7,675 bases of DNA from Planococcus sp. (in: firmicutes). GTDB taxonomy: Bacteria; Bacillota; Bacilli; Bacillales_A; Planococcaceae. Location: assembly GCA_030147455.1 (NCBI GenBank), contig JASKZU010000038.1, forward strand, positions 1 through 7,675, in the 5' to 3' direction. Under the pieces are notes generated by a model, which saw only the letters and a list, made by a program, of their open reading frames with translations, did not search any database and had not been told where the DNA came from. Below are positions 1 to 6,613 of this stretch, in pieces (the stretch's first letter is position 1; each line of letters starts with the position of its first letter). The translations under genes were made by a program, and so were the position numbers.

Positions 1-116
1 AGGCTGGTGCCGAGAAACAGCAGGGCGGGAACCAGAATCACGCCTCCGCCGAGACCAATCAACGTCCCGACGATTCCGGAAGCGAGGCCGACCAAGGCAA
101 AAAGTAAGAAAATCAT
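1..116 (-). CDS. yunE: TauE/SafE-family membrane permease, N-terminal fragment
   Basis: This is the start of a membrane protein; the gene continues beyond base 1. The 38 visible codons from the ATG at 116-114 give a hydrophobic segment that opens MIFLLFALVGLASGIVGTL and continues with IGLGGGVILVPALLFLG. A first transmembrane helix carrying a glycine-rich GxGGGxxxVP motif is typical of the TauE/SafE (sulfite exporter, DUF81) family, whose members move sulfur-containing or other small anions across the cytoplasmic membrane. The start codon overlaps the stop of the preceding DUF72 gene by one base (TAATG), which suggests translational coupling and a shared transcript. The pair matches the yunE/yunF pairing I recall from Bacillus subtilis; the symbol rests on that and on the motif. 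The substrate cannot be told from this fragment. Confidence 0.8.
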   Translation of the reverse strand, partial: MIFLLFALVGLASGIVGTLIGLGGGVILVPALLFLGTS

Positions 117-976
117 TAAAAATCCCCTTCGAACAAATCGAGCTGCTTGGGCGACAGCCCTTCAAAATGCAAGTCGTTCATTTCTTGAAATTGCTTGGCA
201 TCCCCTGCTGCATGACCGCCTGAGTTATTATTAAAAATGACGTAGACCTGTTCTGCCTGCTGTTCAAGCGCATGGACAACCGCTTGGATCTCTGCCAGTT
301 CCTGTTCGTTATAGTCGTACAAATAGCGCACTTCGCGCCATTTTTGGCCACCTCCAGGATTGAGCCATCCATGGACATTGCGCCCGTGAAGCCGCATGAG
401 CACTTTGTCTTTTCGGCTGGACCTTGCAACCAGCGGAATCGACCCATCTCCTGCTTGCGGTTCATCGCATACCGAGTGAATCAAGCCGTTTTCCCGGAGA
501 AAGGCGAGCGTTTTATCCTGCATGTCGCCGGCATACCAGGATTGATGGCGAAATTCGACCGCTAAATCAAATTCTTTTAACTCTTCTATGATGCTGCGAA
601 TCTCATCTACATGATCTTTTTGGCAATCAAACCACGGCGGAAACTGCAGCAGCACCATCGCAAGCTTGCCCGCCTCTTTTAGCGGCCTTACCGACAACCG
701 GTAAGCTTCAAACATGTCCTCGCGGCTGTCGAACGGGTTCTCGCCGCGTTGATGGCCGGTCATGCCTTGATAGGCTTTTACGACAAACTGAAAGTTGTCT
801 GGCGTTTCGCGGATCCATTTGCTGATATTGCGTTCTGGCTGCACTGCATAAAACGAGGAATCCAATTCTACAATTGGAAAATGTGCACTGTAATCGACCA
901 GTTTATCTTTTTGTTTTGAGCCGGGGCTGTAAACATCCGGATGGTCGCCCCAACCCGTCAATCCCACATAAATCAT
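116..976 (-). CDS. yunF: DUF72 (YecE-like) TIM-barrel protein with C-terminal QLDLF motif
   Basis: This 286-residue cytoplasmic protein belongs to the DUF72 family, which has a TIM-barrel fold and no firmly assigned function. Recognisable family segments in order are GLTGW (5-9), VELDSSFYA (36-44), LLQFPPWF (109-116), LAVEFRHQSW (138-147), RLHGRN (195-200) and the C-terminal YVIFNNNSGGHAAGDA (245-260). The length is normal for Firmicute members. The ATG at 976 is preceded by GGAGG at 988-984 with a 7-base spacer, so the start is secure. The last residues include QLDLF (278-282), a perfect match to the bacterial sliding-clamp-binding consensus QL[SD]LF. It is followed by the TauE/SafE gene with a TAATG overlap. 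It is separated from the suf operon by a strong terminator, so it probably has its own promoter. Family assignment is confident; the biochemical role is unknown. Confidence 0.92.
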   Translation of the reverse strand: MIYVGLTGWGDHPDVYSPGSKQKDKLVDYSAHFPIVELDSSFYAVQPERNISKWIRETPDNFQFVVKAYQGMTGHQRGENPFDSREDMFEAYRLSVRPLKEAGKLAMVLLQFPPWFDCQKDHVDEIRSIIEELKEFDLAVEFRHQSWYAGDMQDKTLAFLRENGLIHSVCDEPQAGDGSIPLVARSSRKDKVLMRLHGRNVHGWLNPGGGQKWREVRYLYDYNEQELAEIQAVVHALEQQAEQVYVIFNNNSGGHAAGDAKQFQEMNDLHFEGLSPKQLDLFEGDF

Positions 977-1010
977 CGCGCTGCCTCCATAATCGTTGTT
1001 ATTTCATGAT

Positions 1011-1039
1011 AGCATAGAACGAAAAAGACGTCCTATCCA
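1011..1039 (-). promoter_or_regulatory. Possible weak sigma-A promoter for the DUF72 gene
   Basis: On the minus strand a -35-like TGGATA (1039-1034, 4/6 match) and a -10-like TATGCT (1016-1011, 4/6) are separated by 17 bases and lie about 35 bases upstream of the DUF72 start codon. An overlapping TATCAT (1011-1006) could serve as -10 instead. The match is weak. The main reason to expect a promoter here is that the suf terminator at 1142-1174 isolates this gene from the upstream operon. Confidence 0.3.
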
Positions 1040-1141
1040 GAAACTGCGCTCTGGTTATTTTGAGCCTGAAAATTTTATCCCCCCCTTTTCTGCTACTGGA
1101 AAAAACTCATTTTTGCTTTTCCAAGAAACTTAGTGGACACC

Positions 1142-1174
1142 AAAAAAAGCCCTGCGCATTATGCACAGGGCTTT
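1142..1174 (-). terminator. Rho-independent terminator of the suf operon
   Basis: Read on the minus strand, AAAGCCCTG (1174-1166) pairs perfectly with CAGGGCTTT (1154-1146) as a 9-bp stem. An inner GCAT/ATGC pairing can extend it past one mismatch. The stem runs straight into seven T residues (1148-1142, the first three within the stem). It begins 12 bases after the sufB stop codon. The T-tract is only on the minus-strand side, so it acts on the suf transcript. Confidence 0.93.
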
Positions 1175-1186
1175 CGGGTAAAGCTA

Positions 1187-2584
1187 TTAACCGATCGAAC
1201 CTTCCATTTCAAACTTGATCAGGCGGTTCATTTCTACTGCGTACTCCATCGGCAATTCTTTTGTGAATGGCTCGATAAAGCCCATGACGATCATTTCTGT
1301 CGCTTCCTGTTCGGAAACGCCGCGGCTCATCAAGTAGAACAATTGCTCTTCAGAGACTTTCGATACTTTTGCTTCGTGCTCCAAAGAAACGTTGTCGTTT
1401 AGGATTTCGTTGTAAGGAATTGTATCGGAAGTCGACTGGTTGTCCATGATGAGCGTATCGCATTCAATGTTTGAACGGGCGCCGTCCGCTTTGCGTCCGA
1501 AGTGGACGATTCCGCGGTAGGATACTTTCCCGCCTTGTTTTGAAATTGATTTGGATACAATCGAAGAAGATGTGTTTGGTGCCAAGTGAATCATTTTCGC
1601 ACCGGCATCCTGATGCTGGCCTTTGCCTGCAATTGCGATCGACAATGTCATGCCGCGTGCGCCTTCGCCTTTAAGGAAAACAGCCGGGTATTTCATTGTC
1701 AATTTCGAACCGATGTTGCCGTCGATCCATTCCATCGTACCGTTGGCATCCACGAACGCACGTTTGGTAACCAAGTTGTATACGTTGTTTGCCCAGTTTT
1801 GAATCGTTGTGTAACGGCAATAAGCATCTTTTTTCACGATGATTTCAACAACTGCCGAGTGCAGCGAGTTTGTTGTATAAACTGGAGCTGTACAGCCTTC
1901 AACATAGTGGACGCTTGCTCCTTCATCGACGATGATCATTGTGCGTTCAAACTGCCCCATGTTTTCCGAGTTGATGCGGAAATAGGCTTGCAGCGGCGAT
2001 TCTACTTTAATGCCTTTTGGTACATAGATGAAAGATCCGCCTGACCAAACAGCTGTATTCAAAGCCGCAAACTTATTGTCTGCTGCCGGAATGACTGTCT
2101 GGAAGTTTTCTCTGAACAGGTCTTCGTTTTCACGAAGTGCTGCATCAGTGTCTTTAAAGACGATGCCCATGTCTTCGAGTTCTGATTTCATGTTGTGGTA
2201 AACCACTTCGGATTCATACTGTGCAGAAACACCTGCAAGGTATTTTTGCTCTGCTTCTGGAATTCCGAGTTTGTCAAACGTGCGCTTGATTTCTTCCGGC
2301 ACTTCATCCCATGAAGTCTGGCTCGCTTCAGACGGTTTCACGTAATACGTGATTTCGTCAAAATCAAGCGAATCCAAATCTCCGCCCCATTGCGGCATCG
2401 GCATTGAGTAGAACAACTTCAACGCTTTTAGTCGTGAGTCCAGCATCCACTGGGGCTCTTCTTTGATTTTCGAGATTTCTCTAACGATGTCTTCTGTCAG
2501 ACCGCGTTTTGATCTGAAGATGGAGACATCTTTGTCATGAAACCCATATTTATAATCTCCGATTTCAGGCATTTTTTTAGCCAT
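1187..2584 (-). CDS. sufB: Fe-S cluster assembly scaffold protein SufB
   Basis: SufB is the core scaffold of the cytoplasmic SufBCD complex on which iron-sulfur clusters are built. At 465 residues from the chosen ATG (MAKKMPEIGDY...) it has the usual Firmicute length. The C-terminal half forms the beta-helix core. C375 in SNIECDTL and E404 in SLEHEAKVSK are spaced exactly like the scaffold Cys405 and Glu434 of E. coli SufB (29 residues apart). The closing SRGVSEQEATEMIVMGFIEPF segment is the domain conserved with SufD. The frame stays open for 27 more codons upstream, but those overlap sufU; GGAGG at 2596-2592, 7 bases before the ATG, fixes the start. It is the last gene of the operon, 20 bases after sufU, and is followed by the operon terminator. 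Nothing appears damaged. Confidence 0.98.
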   Translation of the reverse strand: MAKKMPEIGDYKYGFHDKDVSIFRSKRGLTEDIVREISKIKEEPQWMLDSRLKALKLFYSMPMPQWGGDLDSLDFDEITYYVKPSEASQTSWDEVPEEIKRTFDKLGIPEAEQKYLAGVSAQYESEVVYHNMKSELEDMGIVFKDTDAALRENEDLFRENFQTVIPAADNKFAALNTAVWSGGSFIYVPKGIKVESPLQAYFRINSENMGQFERTMIIVDEGASVHYVEGCTAPVYTTNSLHSAVVEIIVKKDAYCRYTTIQNWANNVYNLVTKRAFVDANGTMEWIDGNIGSKLTMKYPAVFLKGEGARGMTLSIAIAGKGQHQDAGAKMIHLAPNTSSSIVSKSISKQGGKVSYRGIVHFGRKADGARSNIECDTLIMDNQSTSDTIPYNEILNDNVSLEHEAKVSKVSEEQLFYLMSRGVSEQEATEMIVMGFIEPFTKELPMEYAVEMNRLIKFEMEGSIG

Positions 2585-2591
2585 CGTCGTT

Positions 2592-2596
2592 CCTCC
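2592..2596 (-). promoter_or_regulatory. sufB ribosome binding site
   Basis: GGAGG with a 7-base spacer lies in the 20-base gap between the sufU stop and the sufB ATG at 2584. It decides the sufB start against longer in-frame readings that would overlap sufU. Confidence 0.9.
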
Positions 2597-2604
2597 GTTC
2601 TTCG

Positions 2605-3045
2605 TTACGATTTTTCTTCGTTGTGCACACCTTTTTCCATGGCTTTCCAGGCAAGTGTCGCGCATTTAATGCGTGCCGGGAATTTTGAAACACCTTGCAG
2701 CGCTTCAATGTCCCCGAGATCAACCGAATCGTCATACTCTTTTCCAAGCATCATGTCCGAAAAAATCTCGGACAATTTCAATGCTGTGTCTACATCTTTT
2801 CCTTTGACTGCCTGCGTCATCATGGAAGCGGACGCCATCGAAATCGAGCAGCCTTCCCCGTCGAACTTGGCATCCTTGACAAGGCCATCTTCAACTTGCA
2901 GCGTCAGGTGAATCCGGTCGCCGCAAGTCGGGTTGTTCATTTCGATATCGATGCTGTCATTTTCAATCGTCCCTTTGTTGCGGGGCGTTTTGTAATGATC
3001 CATGATCACTTGGCGGTAGAGTTGGTCTAAGTTATTAGAAGACAT
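2605..3045 (-). CDS. sufU: Zinc-dependent sulfur-transfer protein SufU
   Basis: SufU is the Firmicute partner of SufS. It accepts persulfide sulfur from the desulfurase and passes it towards the SufBCD scaffold. The 146-residue protein is IscU-like. The zinc ligands known from Bacillus subtilis SufU are all present at the same numbers: C41 and D43 in NPTCGD, C66 in GEGCSIS, and C128 in RIKCATL. The 18-21 residue insertion that distinguishes SufU from IscU falls between the second and third cysteines, around KLSEIFSDMM to EALQGVSKFP. The gene overlaps the end of sufS by 11 bases and has its own AAAGGAGT ribosome binding site (3062-3056) inside sufS, 10 bases before the ATG. This is consistent with matched production of the two partners. 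A classical IscU scaffold role is less likely in this context. Confidence 0.97.
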   Translation of the reverse strand: MSSNNLDQLYRQVIMDHYKTPRNKGTIENDSIDIEMNNPTCGDRIHLTLQVEDGLVKDAKFDGEGCSISMASASMMTQAVKGKDVDTALKLSEIFSDMMLGKEYDDSVDLGDIEALQGVSKFPARIKCATLAWKAMEKGVHNEEKS

Positions 3046-4261
3046 CGCTGAAATACTCCTTTGCAGAACGCAAGCCTTCGACTAAACGATCGACATCTGA
3101 TTCGTCGTTGTATAAATAAAAGCTTGCGCGTGCTGTCGCTGTCACGTTCAGCCACTTCATTAACGGCTGTGCGCAATGGTGGCCGGCCCGGACAGCGATG
3201 CCGCTCATATCGAGCACGGTAGCTACGTCATGAGGATGAACTTCTTTTAGATTGAATGTGACGATGCCTGCACGCTTGGCAGGATCGGCCGGCCCGTAAA
3301 TTTCAAGCCCTTCAATCGCGCTCATCTTGTCCATGGCGTACGCTGCCATATGGTGTTCATGTTTCTCTATTTCATCCAGGCCGATATCCTGCAGAAAGTC
3401 GATAGCTGCCGCCAGCCCGACTGCCCCTGCGATAATCGGTGTACCGCCTTCGAACTTCCAGGGAAGCTCTTTCCATGTCGAGTCGTACAAACCGACAAAG
3501 TCGATCATTTCGCCGCCAAACTCGATCGGCTCCATTTGCTCAAGCAGTTGCTTTTTGCCATAGAGTACACCGATTCCGGTCGGGCCGACCATTTTATGTC
3601 CGGAAAATGCAAAGAAATCACAATCTAAATCCTGCACATCGATCTTCAAATGGGGAGCTGCCTGCGCACCGTCCACGACCATCACCGCGCCATGCTCGTG
3701 AGCGATTTTCGCTACGTCTTTGACTGGATTCATCGTCCCGAGAACGTTGGATACATAAACCATTGAAACGATTTTTGTACGGTCAGTAATGGCCGCACGC
3801 ACATTTTCAAGTGAAATGGTCCCGTCTTCCTCAAGCTCGATGTATTTCAAGATCGCGCCGCGTTCTTTCGCCAATTGCTGCCACGGGATGATATTGGAAT
3901 GGTGCTCCATATACGTAATGACGATTTCATCGCCTTCTGAAACGTTCGCACGGCCGTAGCTTTGGGCAACCAAGTTGATGGCTGTCGTCGTACCGCGGAG
4001 AAAGACGACTTCTTCCATTGAATTCGCGCCGATAAACTGTTTTACCTTATCGCGCGCGCCTTCATACTTTTCAGTTGCGCGGTTGCCCAGTGTATGGACA
4101 CCGCGGTGAACGTTGGAATTATCAAATTCATAATAGGATTTTAGCGCATCCAATACTTGAACAGGCTTTTGTGAAGTCGCTGCACTGTCCAAGTAAACGA
4201 GCGGATGCCCGTTGACTTCCTGGTTGAGTATCGGAAATTGGCTTTTAATTTCTGGGTTCAT
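3035..4261 (-). CDS. sufS: Cysteine desulfurase SufS (PLP-dependent, class II)
   Basis: SufS converts L-cysteine to L-alanine and leaves a persulfide on its active-site cysteine, supplying sulfur for iron-sulfur clusters. The 408-residue protein has the complete PLP aminotransferase class V fold. The N-terminal YLDSAATSQKP (23-33) binds substrate and cofactor. H121 lies in YMEHHSNIIPW, D197 in VVDGAQAAPH, the PLP-binding lysine is K223 in FSGHKMVGPTG, and the catalytic C363 is in RAGHHCAQP. R378 in TARASFYLYN is the conserved substrate-carboxylate arginine region. The short loop around C363 is typical of the group II enzymes that depend on a dedicated acceptor, here the neighbouring SufU. The ATG overlaps the sufD stop by one base (TGATG), and an AAAGGAAAG ribosome binding site lies within the end of sufD. 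No key residue is missing. Confidence 0.98.
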   Translation of the reverse strand: MNPEIKSQFPILNQEVNGHPLVYLDSAATSQKPVQVLDALKSYYEFDNSNVHRGVHTLGNRATEKYEGARDKVKQFIGANSMEEVVFLRGTTTAINLVAQSYGRANVSEGDEIVITYMEHHSNIIPWQQLAKERGAILKYIELEEDGTISLENVRAAITDRTKIVSMVYVSNVLGTMNPVKDVAKIAHEHGAVMVVDGAQAAPHLKIDVQDLDCDFFAFSGHKMVGPTGIGVLYGKKQLLEQMEPIEFGGEMIDFVGLYDSTWKELPWKFEGGTPIIAGAVGLAAAIDFLQDIGLDEIEKHEHHMAAYAMDKMSAIEGLEIYGPADPAKRAGIVTFNLKEVHPHDVATVLDMSGIAVRAGHHCAQPLMKWLNVTATARASFYLYNDESDVDRLVEGLRSAKEYFSDVF

Positions 4262-5565
4262 CAGCGGACTTTCCTTTCGATAACCTCCGTCAATTGCTTT
4301 TTAACGCCTTCGATTGGCAACACGTTTACAACAGGTGCCAGGAAGCCGTGAATTACAAGACGTTCAGCTTCTTGTTTTGAAACGCCACGGCTCATCAAGT
4401 AATAAAGTTGAATCGGGTCAACGCGGCCAACTGAAGCAGCGTGTCCTGCCGTTACGTCATCTTCATCAATCAAAAGAATTGGGTTGGCATCGCCGCGCGC
4501 TTTTTCGCTAAGCATCAATACGCGTGACTCCTGCTCTGCATTCGCTTTGGTTGCACCGTGTTCGATTTTTCCGATGCCGTTGAAAATGGAAGAAGCTGAA
4601 TCTTTCATAACACCGTGCTTCAAAATTTGGCCATCGGAATTCTTGCCCCAGTGGATAACCTGTGTCGTGAAGTTCTGCTTTTGCGTTCCACGGCCGACAA
4701 CGACCGTTTTTGTATCGCCGACAGAATTATCGCCGATCAGGAACGTCGTGTTATCGGAAATTGTATCGCTGTCGTTCATCAAGCCGAGCGCCCATTCGAT
4801 GCGTGCATCGCGCTGCGCAACGCCGCGCCGGTTGACGTAAGTCGTAAAGCCTTCTGCCAAGACATCTACAGCCCCGTAAGTAACTTGTGCATTGTCTTCT
4901 GCAAACACTTCTGAAACGATATTCGCTTGCCCTTGTGCTTTTGGCACCGTGGACAAATAGTTTTCCACGTAAGTGACTGAGCTGCCTTTGTCCGCCACGA
5001 TCAATGCGTGGTTGAAAAGTGATGCTTCTTCATTGTCGTGAATAAACACGGCCTGTACCGGCTCTTTAATCACTACATTTTTCGGCACATACAAGAAGAT
5101 GCCGCCATTCAGCAATGCTGCATGCAATGCCGTCAATTTATGCTCTTCCGCTTTTACCGCTTCGGTCATGAAGTATTTCCCGACCAAGTCGCCGTGTTCG
5201 CGGATTGCTGTCTGAATATCTGTCAAGATGACGCCTTGCAGTTCCAAGTTTTTATCCAAAGAAACATAAGCCGGCGTGTTGTTGTGCTGGATATAAAGGT
5301 TTTTCTGCTCCAAGTCTACAATAGACTTGACTTCTTCTGGAAGTTCCTCAAGCGAAGAAAACTTAGCGCTTTCTACCGTGTGTACCGGAAAATCTGTAAA
5401 GTTCCAGTTGGTGATTTTTGTTTTGTCGGGTTTAGGCAGCGGCAGCGTTTCTGCTGCAGCCAATGCCTGCACGCGTAAATTCGTAAACTCTTCTGGTTCT
5501 GAGTGGGAAGCCGAGAAGGAGCGTACGTCCTGCTCGGTCAGTGTAAGATTTGTTTCAACCGTCAC
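4261..5565 (-). CDS. sufD: Fe-S cluster assembly protein SufD (GTG start)
   Basis: SufD pairs with SufB in the SufBC2D complex and is needed for iron supply to the scaffold. From the GTG at 5565 the protein has 434 residues and begins MTVETNLTLTEQDVRSFS, similar in style to Firmicute SufD. Segments include PLPKPDKTKITNWNF (42-56), the central beta-helix, and the C-terminal DVTAGHAASVGRVDPIQLYYLMSRGVS region. H375 in TAGHAAS corresponds to the functionally important His360 of E. coli SufD. The C-terminal stretch is paralogous to SufB. A longer reading from a TTG at 5583 is possible, but its codons 2-4 are the AAGGAGA ribosome binding site itself, so GTG is preferred. The gene follows sufC by 18 bases and ends in a TGATG overlap with sufS. 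Confidence 0.96.
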   Translation of the reverse strand: MTVETNLTLTEQDVRSFSASHSEPEEFTNLRVQALAAAETLPLPKPDKTKITNWNFTDFPVHTVESAKFSSLEELPEEVKSIVDLEQKNLYIQHNNTPAYVSLDKNLELQGVILTDIQTAIREHGDLVGKYFMTEAVKAEEHKLTALHAALLNGGIFLYVPKNVVIKEPVQAVFIHDNEEASLFNHALIVADKGSSVTYVENYLSTVPKAQGQANIVSEVFAEDNAQVTYGAVDVLAEGFTTYVNRRGVAQRDARIEWALGLMNDSDTISDNTTFLIGDNSVGDTKTVVVGRGTQKQNFTTQVIHWGKNSDGQILKHGVMKDSASSIFNGIGKIEHGATKANAEQESRVLMLSEKARGDANPILLIDEDDVTAGHAASVGRVDPIQLYYLMSRGVSKQEAERLVIHGFLAPVVNVLPIEGVKKQLTEVIERKVR

Positions 5566-5573
5566 GTTAGTCT

Positions 5574-5579
5574 CTCCTT
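5574..5579 (-). promoter_or_regulatory. sufD ribosome binding site, deciding the GTG start
   Basis: AAGGAG on the minus strand (within GGAAGGAGAG) sits 8 bases before the GTG at 5565-5563. It argues against the upstream in-frame TTG at 5583, which would place the ribosome binding site inside the coding sequence. Confidence 0.85.
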
Positions 5580-5583
5580 CCAA

Positions 5584-6363
5584 TTATGCTTCTTGCCCTA
5601 CAGTCTCGTCTTCGATGCCGAGTTCCGTTTTGATCCAGTCGTAGCCTTCTGCTTCCAGTTTATGGGCAAGTTCAGGCCCTCCGGATTTCACGACGCGGCC
5701 TTGCATCATCACATGGACATGGTCCGGCGTGATGTAGTTAAGCAAACGCTGGTAGTGAGTAATGATCAGGCAGCCGAACTCTTCGCCTTTCATTTGGTTG
5801 ATGCCTTCTGAAACGACTTTCAATGCATCAATATCAAGACCGGAGTCAATTTCGTCCAAGACGGCAATTTTCGGCTTGATCATCATCATTTGAAGAATTT
5901 CATTGCGTTTTTTCTCACCGCCGGAGAATCCTTCATTCAAGTAACGCTGTGCCATGTCCTGCTCCATGTCCAATGTTTCCATTTTGCTGTCCAGTTCACG
6001 GATAAATTTCATCAACGAGATTTCATTGCCTTCTTCGCGGCGTGCATTCATAGCCGAGCGCATAAAGTCAGCATTGGTTACGCCGGAAATTTCGCTTGGG
6101 TACTGCATGGCTAGGAAAAGGCCGGCACGTGCACGCTCGTCCACTTCCATCCCCAATACGTCTTCTCCGTCCAGCTCGATTGAACCGCTTGTTACTTCAT
6201 ATTTAGGATGCCCCATGATAGCTGAAGCCAAGGTTGATTTCCCTGTTCCGTTCGGCCCCATGATGGCATGGATTTCGCTTGTGTTAATAGTTAAGTTTAC
6301 ACCTTTTAAAATCTCTTTTCCTTCGATTTCAACGTGTAGATCTTTAATGACCAAAGTTGACAT
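5584..6363 (-). CDS. sufC: Fe-S cluster assembly ATPase SufC
   Basis: SufC is the soluble ABC-type ATPase of the SufBCD complex; it works in the cytoplasm and is not a transporter. The 259-residue protein shows all nucleotide-binding motifs: Walker A GPNGTGKST (36-44), Q-loop Q87 in AMQYPSEI, the ABC signature FSGGEKKR (146-153), Walker B IAVLDE (166-171) with catalytic E171, the D-loop SGLD (174-177), and the H-loop histidine H203 in ITHYQRLL. The EGFSGGEKKRNEILQ wording is characteristic of SufC rather than of importer ATPases. The ATG at 6363 has a GGAGG (6375-6371) with a 7-base spacer. It is the first gene of sufCDSUB, with a predicted promoter about 70 bases upstream. Length and motifs are normal. 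Confidence 0.98.
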   Translation of the reverse strand: MSTLVIKDLHVEIEGKEILKGVNLTINTSEIHAIMGPNGTGKSTLASAIMGHPKYEVTSGSIELDGEDVLGMEVDERARAGLFLAMQYPSEISGVTNADFMRSAMNARREEGNEISLMKFIRELDSKMETLDMEQDMAQRYLNEGFSGGEKKRNEILQMMMIKPKIAVLDEIDSGLDIDALKVVSEGINQMKGEEFGCLIITHYQRLLNYITPDHVHVMMQGRVVKSGGPELAHKLEAEGYDWIKTELGIEDETVGQEA

Positions 6364-6408
6364 GTAAATACCTCCATAAATGTGATTGAAGAATGCCTTG
6401 CACCCTTA

Positions 6409-6425
6409 ATTAGTATCATTCTAAT
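6409..6425 (-). promoter_or_regulatory. Candidate PerR/Fur-family operator at the suf transcription start
   Basis: The minus-strand sequence TTAGAATGATACTAA (6424-6410) is a 7-1-7 inverted repeat with six of seven pairs complementary. One further A-T pair outside extends it to 8-1-8. It matches the Bacillus PerR box TTATAATNATTATAA at 11 of 14 specified positions and the Fur box TGATAATNATTATCA at 9 of 14 (my count by eye). It lies directly downstream of the predicted -10 element, over the expected transcription start, where a repressor would block initiation. Operator function and regulator identity are inferred. Confidence 0.4.
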
Positions 6426-6430
6426 CTTAA

Positions 6431-6459
6431 CTTATATCCATCTCAGTAGCAAATGTTAA
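6431..6459 (-). promoter_or_regulatory. Predicted sigma-A promoter of sufCDSUB
   Basis: On the minus strand TTAACA (6459-6454, 5/6 match to the -35 consensus) and TATAAG (6436-6431, 5/6 match to the -10 consensus) are separated by exactly 17 bases. The start would fall near 6424, giving a leader of about 60 bases before the sufC ATG. A second, weaker pair nested in the same stretch (TTGCTA 6452-6447 and TAAGAT 6429-6424, 17-base spacing, 4/6 each) is an alternative. Confidence 0.7.
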
Positions 6460-6593
6460 AATCGGGAGTGAAGCTAGTAAAAAAGCATTTCGAACGCCAG
6501 TTTTTTCCGAAGAAACACTTGGCAGAAGGCTTATTGTTCCTAAATTTTCATTTTCAATAAATACGGGCTAAATGAGAATATATTTCAATAGAT
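6460..6593 (-). other. AT-rich intergenic stretch, no gene seen
   Basis: This is the middle of the 322-base gap between sufC and the 99-codon orphan gene. It lies between the suf promoter and the hairpins downstream of the orphan. I see no open reading frame with a ribosome binding site on either strand, and no T-box or riboswitch-like conserved motif. It is AT-rich and may hold upstream promoter contacts for suf. Confidence 0.5.
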
Positions 6594-6613
6594 GATGCTT
6601 GCATGAAAGCATC
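6594..6613 (-). repeat. Small perfect hairpin next to the orphan-gene terminator
   Basis: On the minus strand GATGCTT (6613-6607) and AAGCATC (6600-6594) form a perfect 7-bp stem with a 6-base loop. No T-tract follows on either strand, so alone it is not a classical terminator. It begins right after the TCTTTT tail of the larger hairpin at 6620-6647, forming a tandem. It may back up termination or protect an RNA 3' end. Confidence 0.45.

Noticed and set aside
1097..1123. TGGAAAA/TTTTCCA inverted repeat near the suf terminator
   Set aside because: It is a 7-bp AT-rich stem with a 13-base loop and no T-tract on either side. It is weak and likely chance in AT-rich spacer sequence.
2585..2665. 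27-codon upstream extension of sufB
   Set aside because: It overlaps sufU in another frame, has no ribosome binding site of its own, and the ATG at 2584 has a GGAGG at 7 bases and gives the normal SufB length.
4261..5583. Longer sufD reading from a TTG at 5583 (440 residues)
   Set aside because: Codons 2-4 of that reading are the GGAAGGAGAG ribosome binding site. The GTG at 5565 has ideal spacing and gives the family-typical N-terminus.
7..5811. Many plus-strand open frames of 60-150 codons opposite the suf, DUF72 and flanking genes
   Set aside because: They are mirror frames of strongly conserved minus-strand genes. None shows a recognisable domain, and I saw no convincing ribosome binding site or promoter pairing.
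1187..6363. A new or unusual iron-sulfur system
   Set aside because: Gene order, lengths and active-site residues all match the standard Firmicute sufCDSUB operon, with no inserted, missing or fused gene.
6364..6424. Riboswitch or T-box in the sufC leader
   Set aside because: The predicted leader is only about 60 bases, has no terminator/antiterminator structure and lacks the T-box core or known riboswitch motifs.
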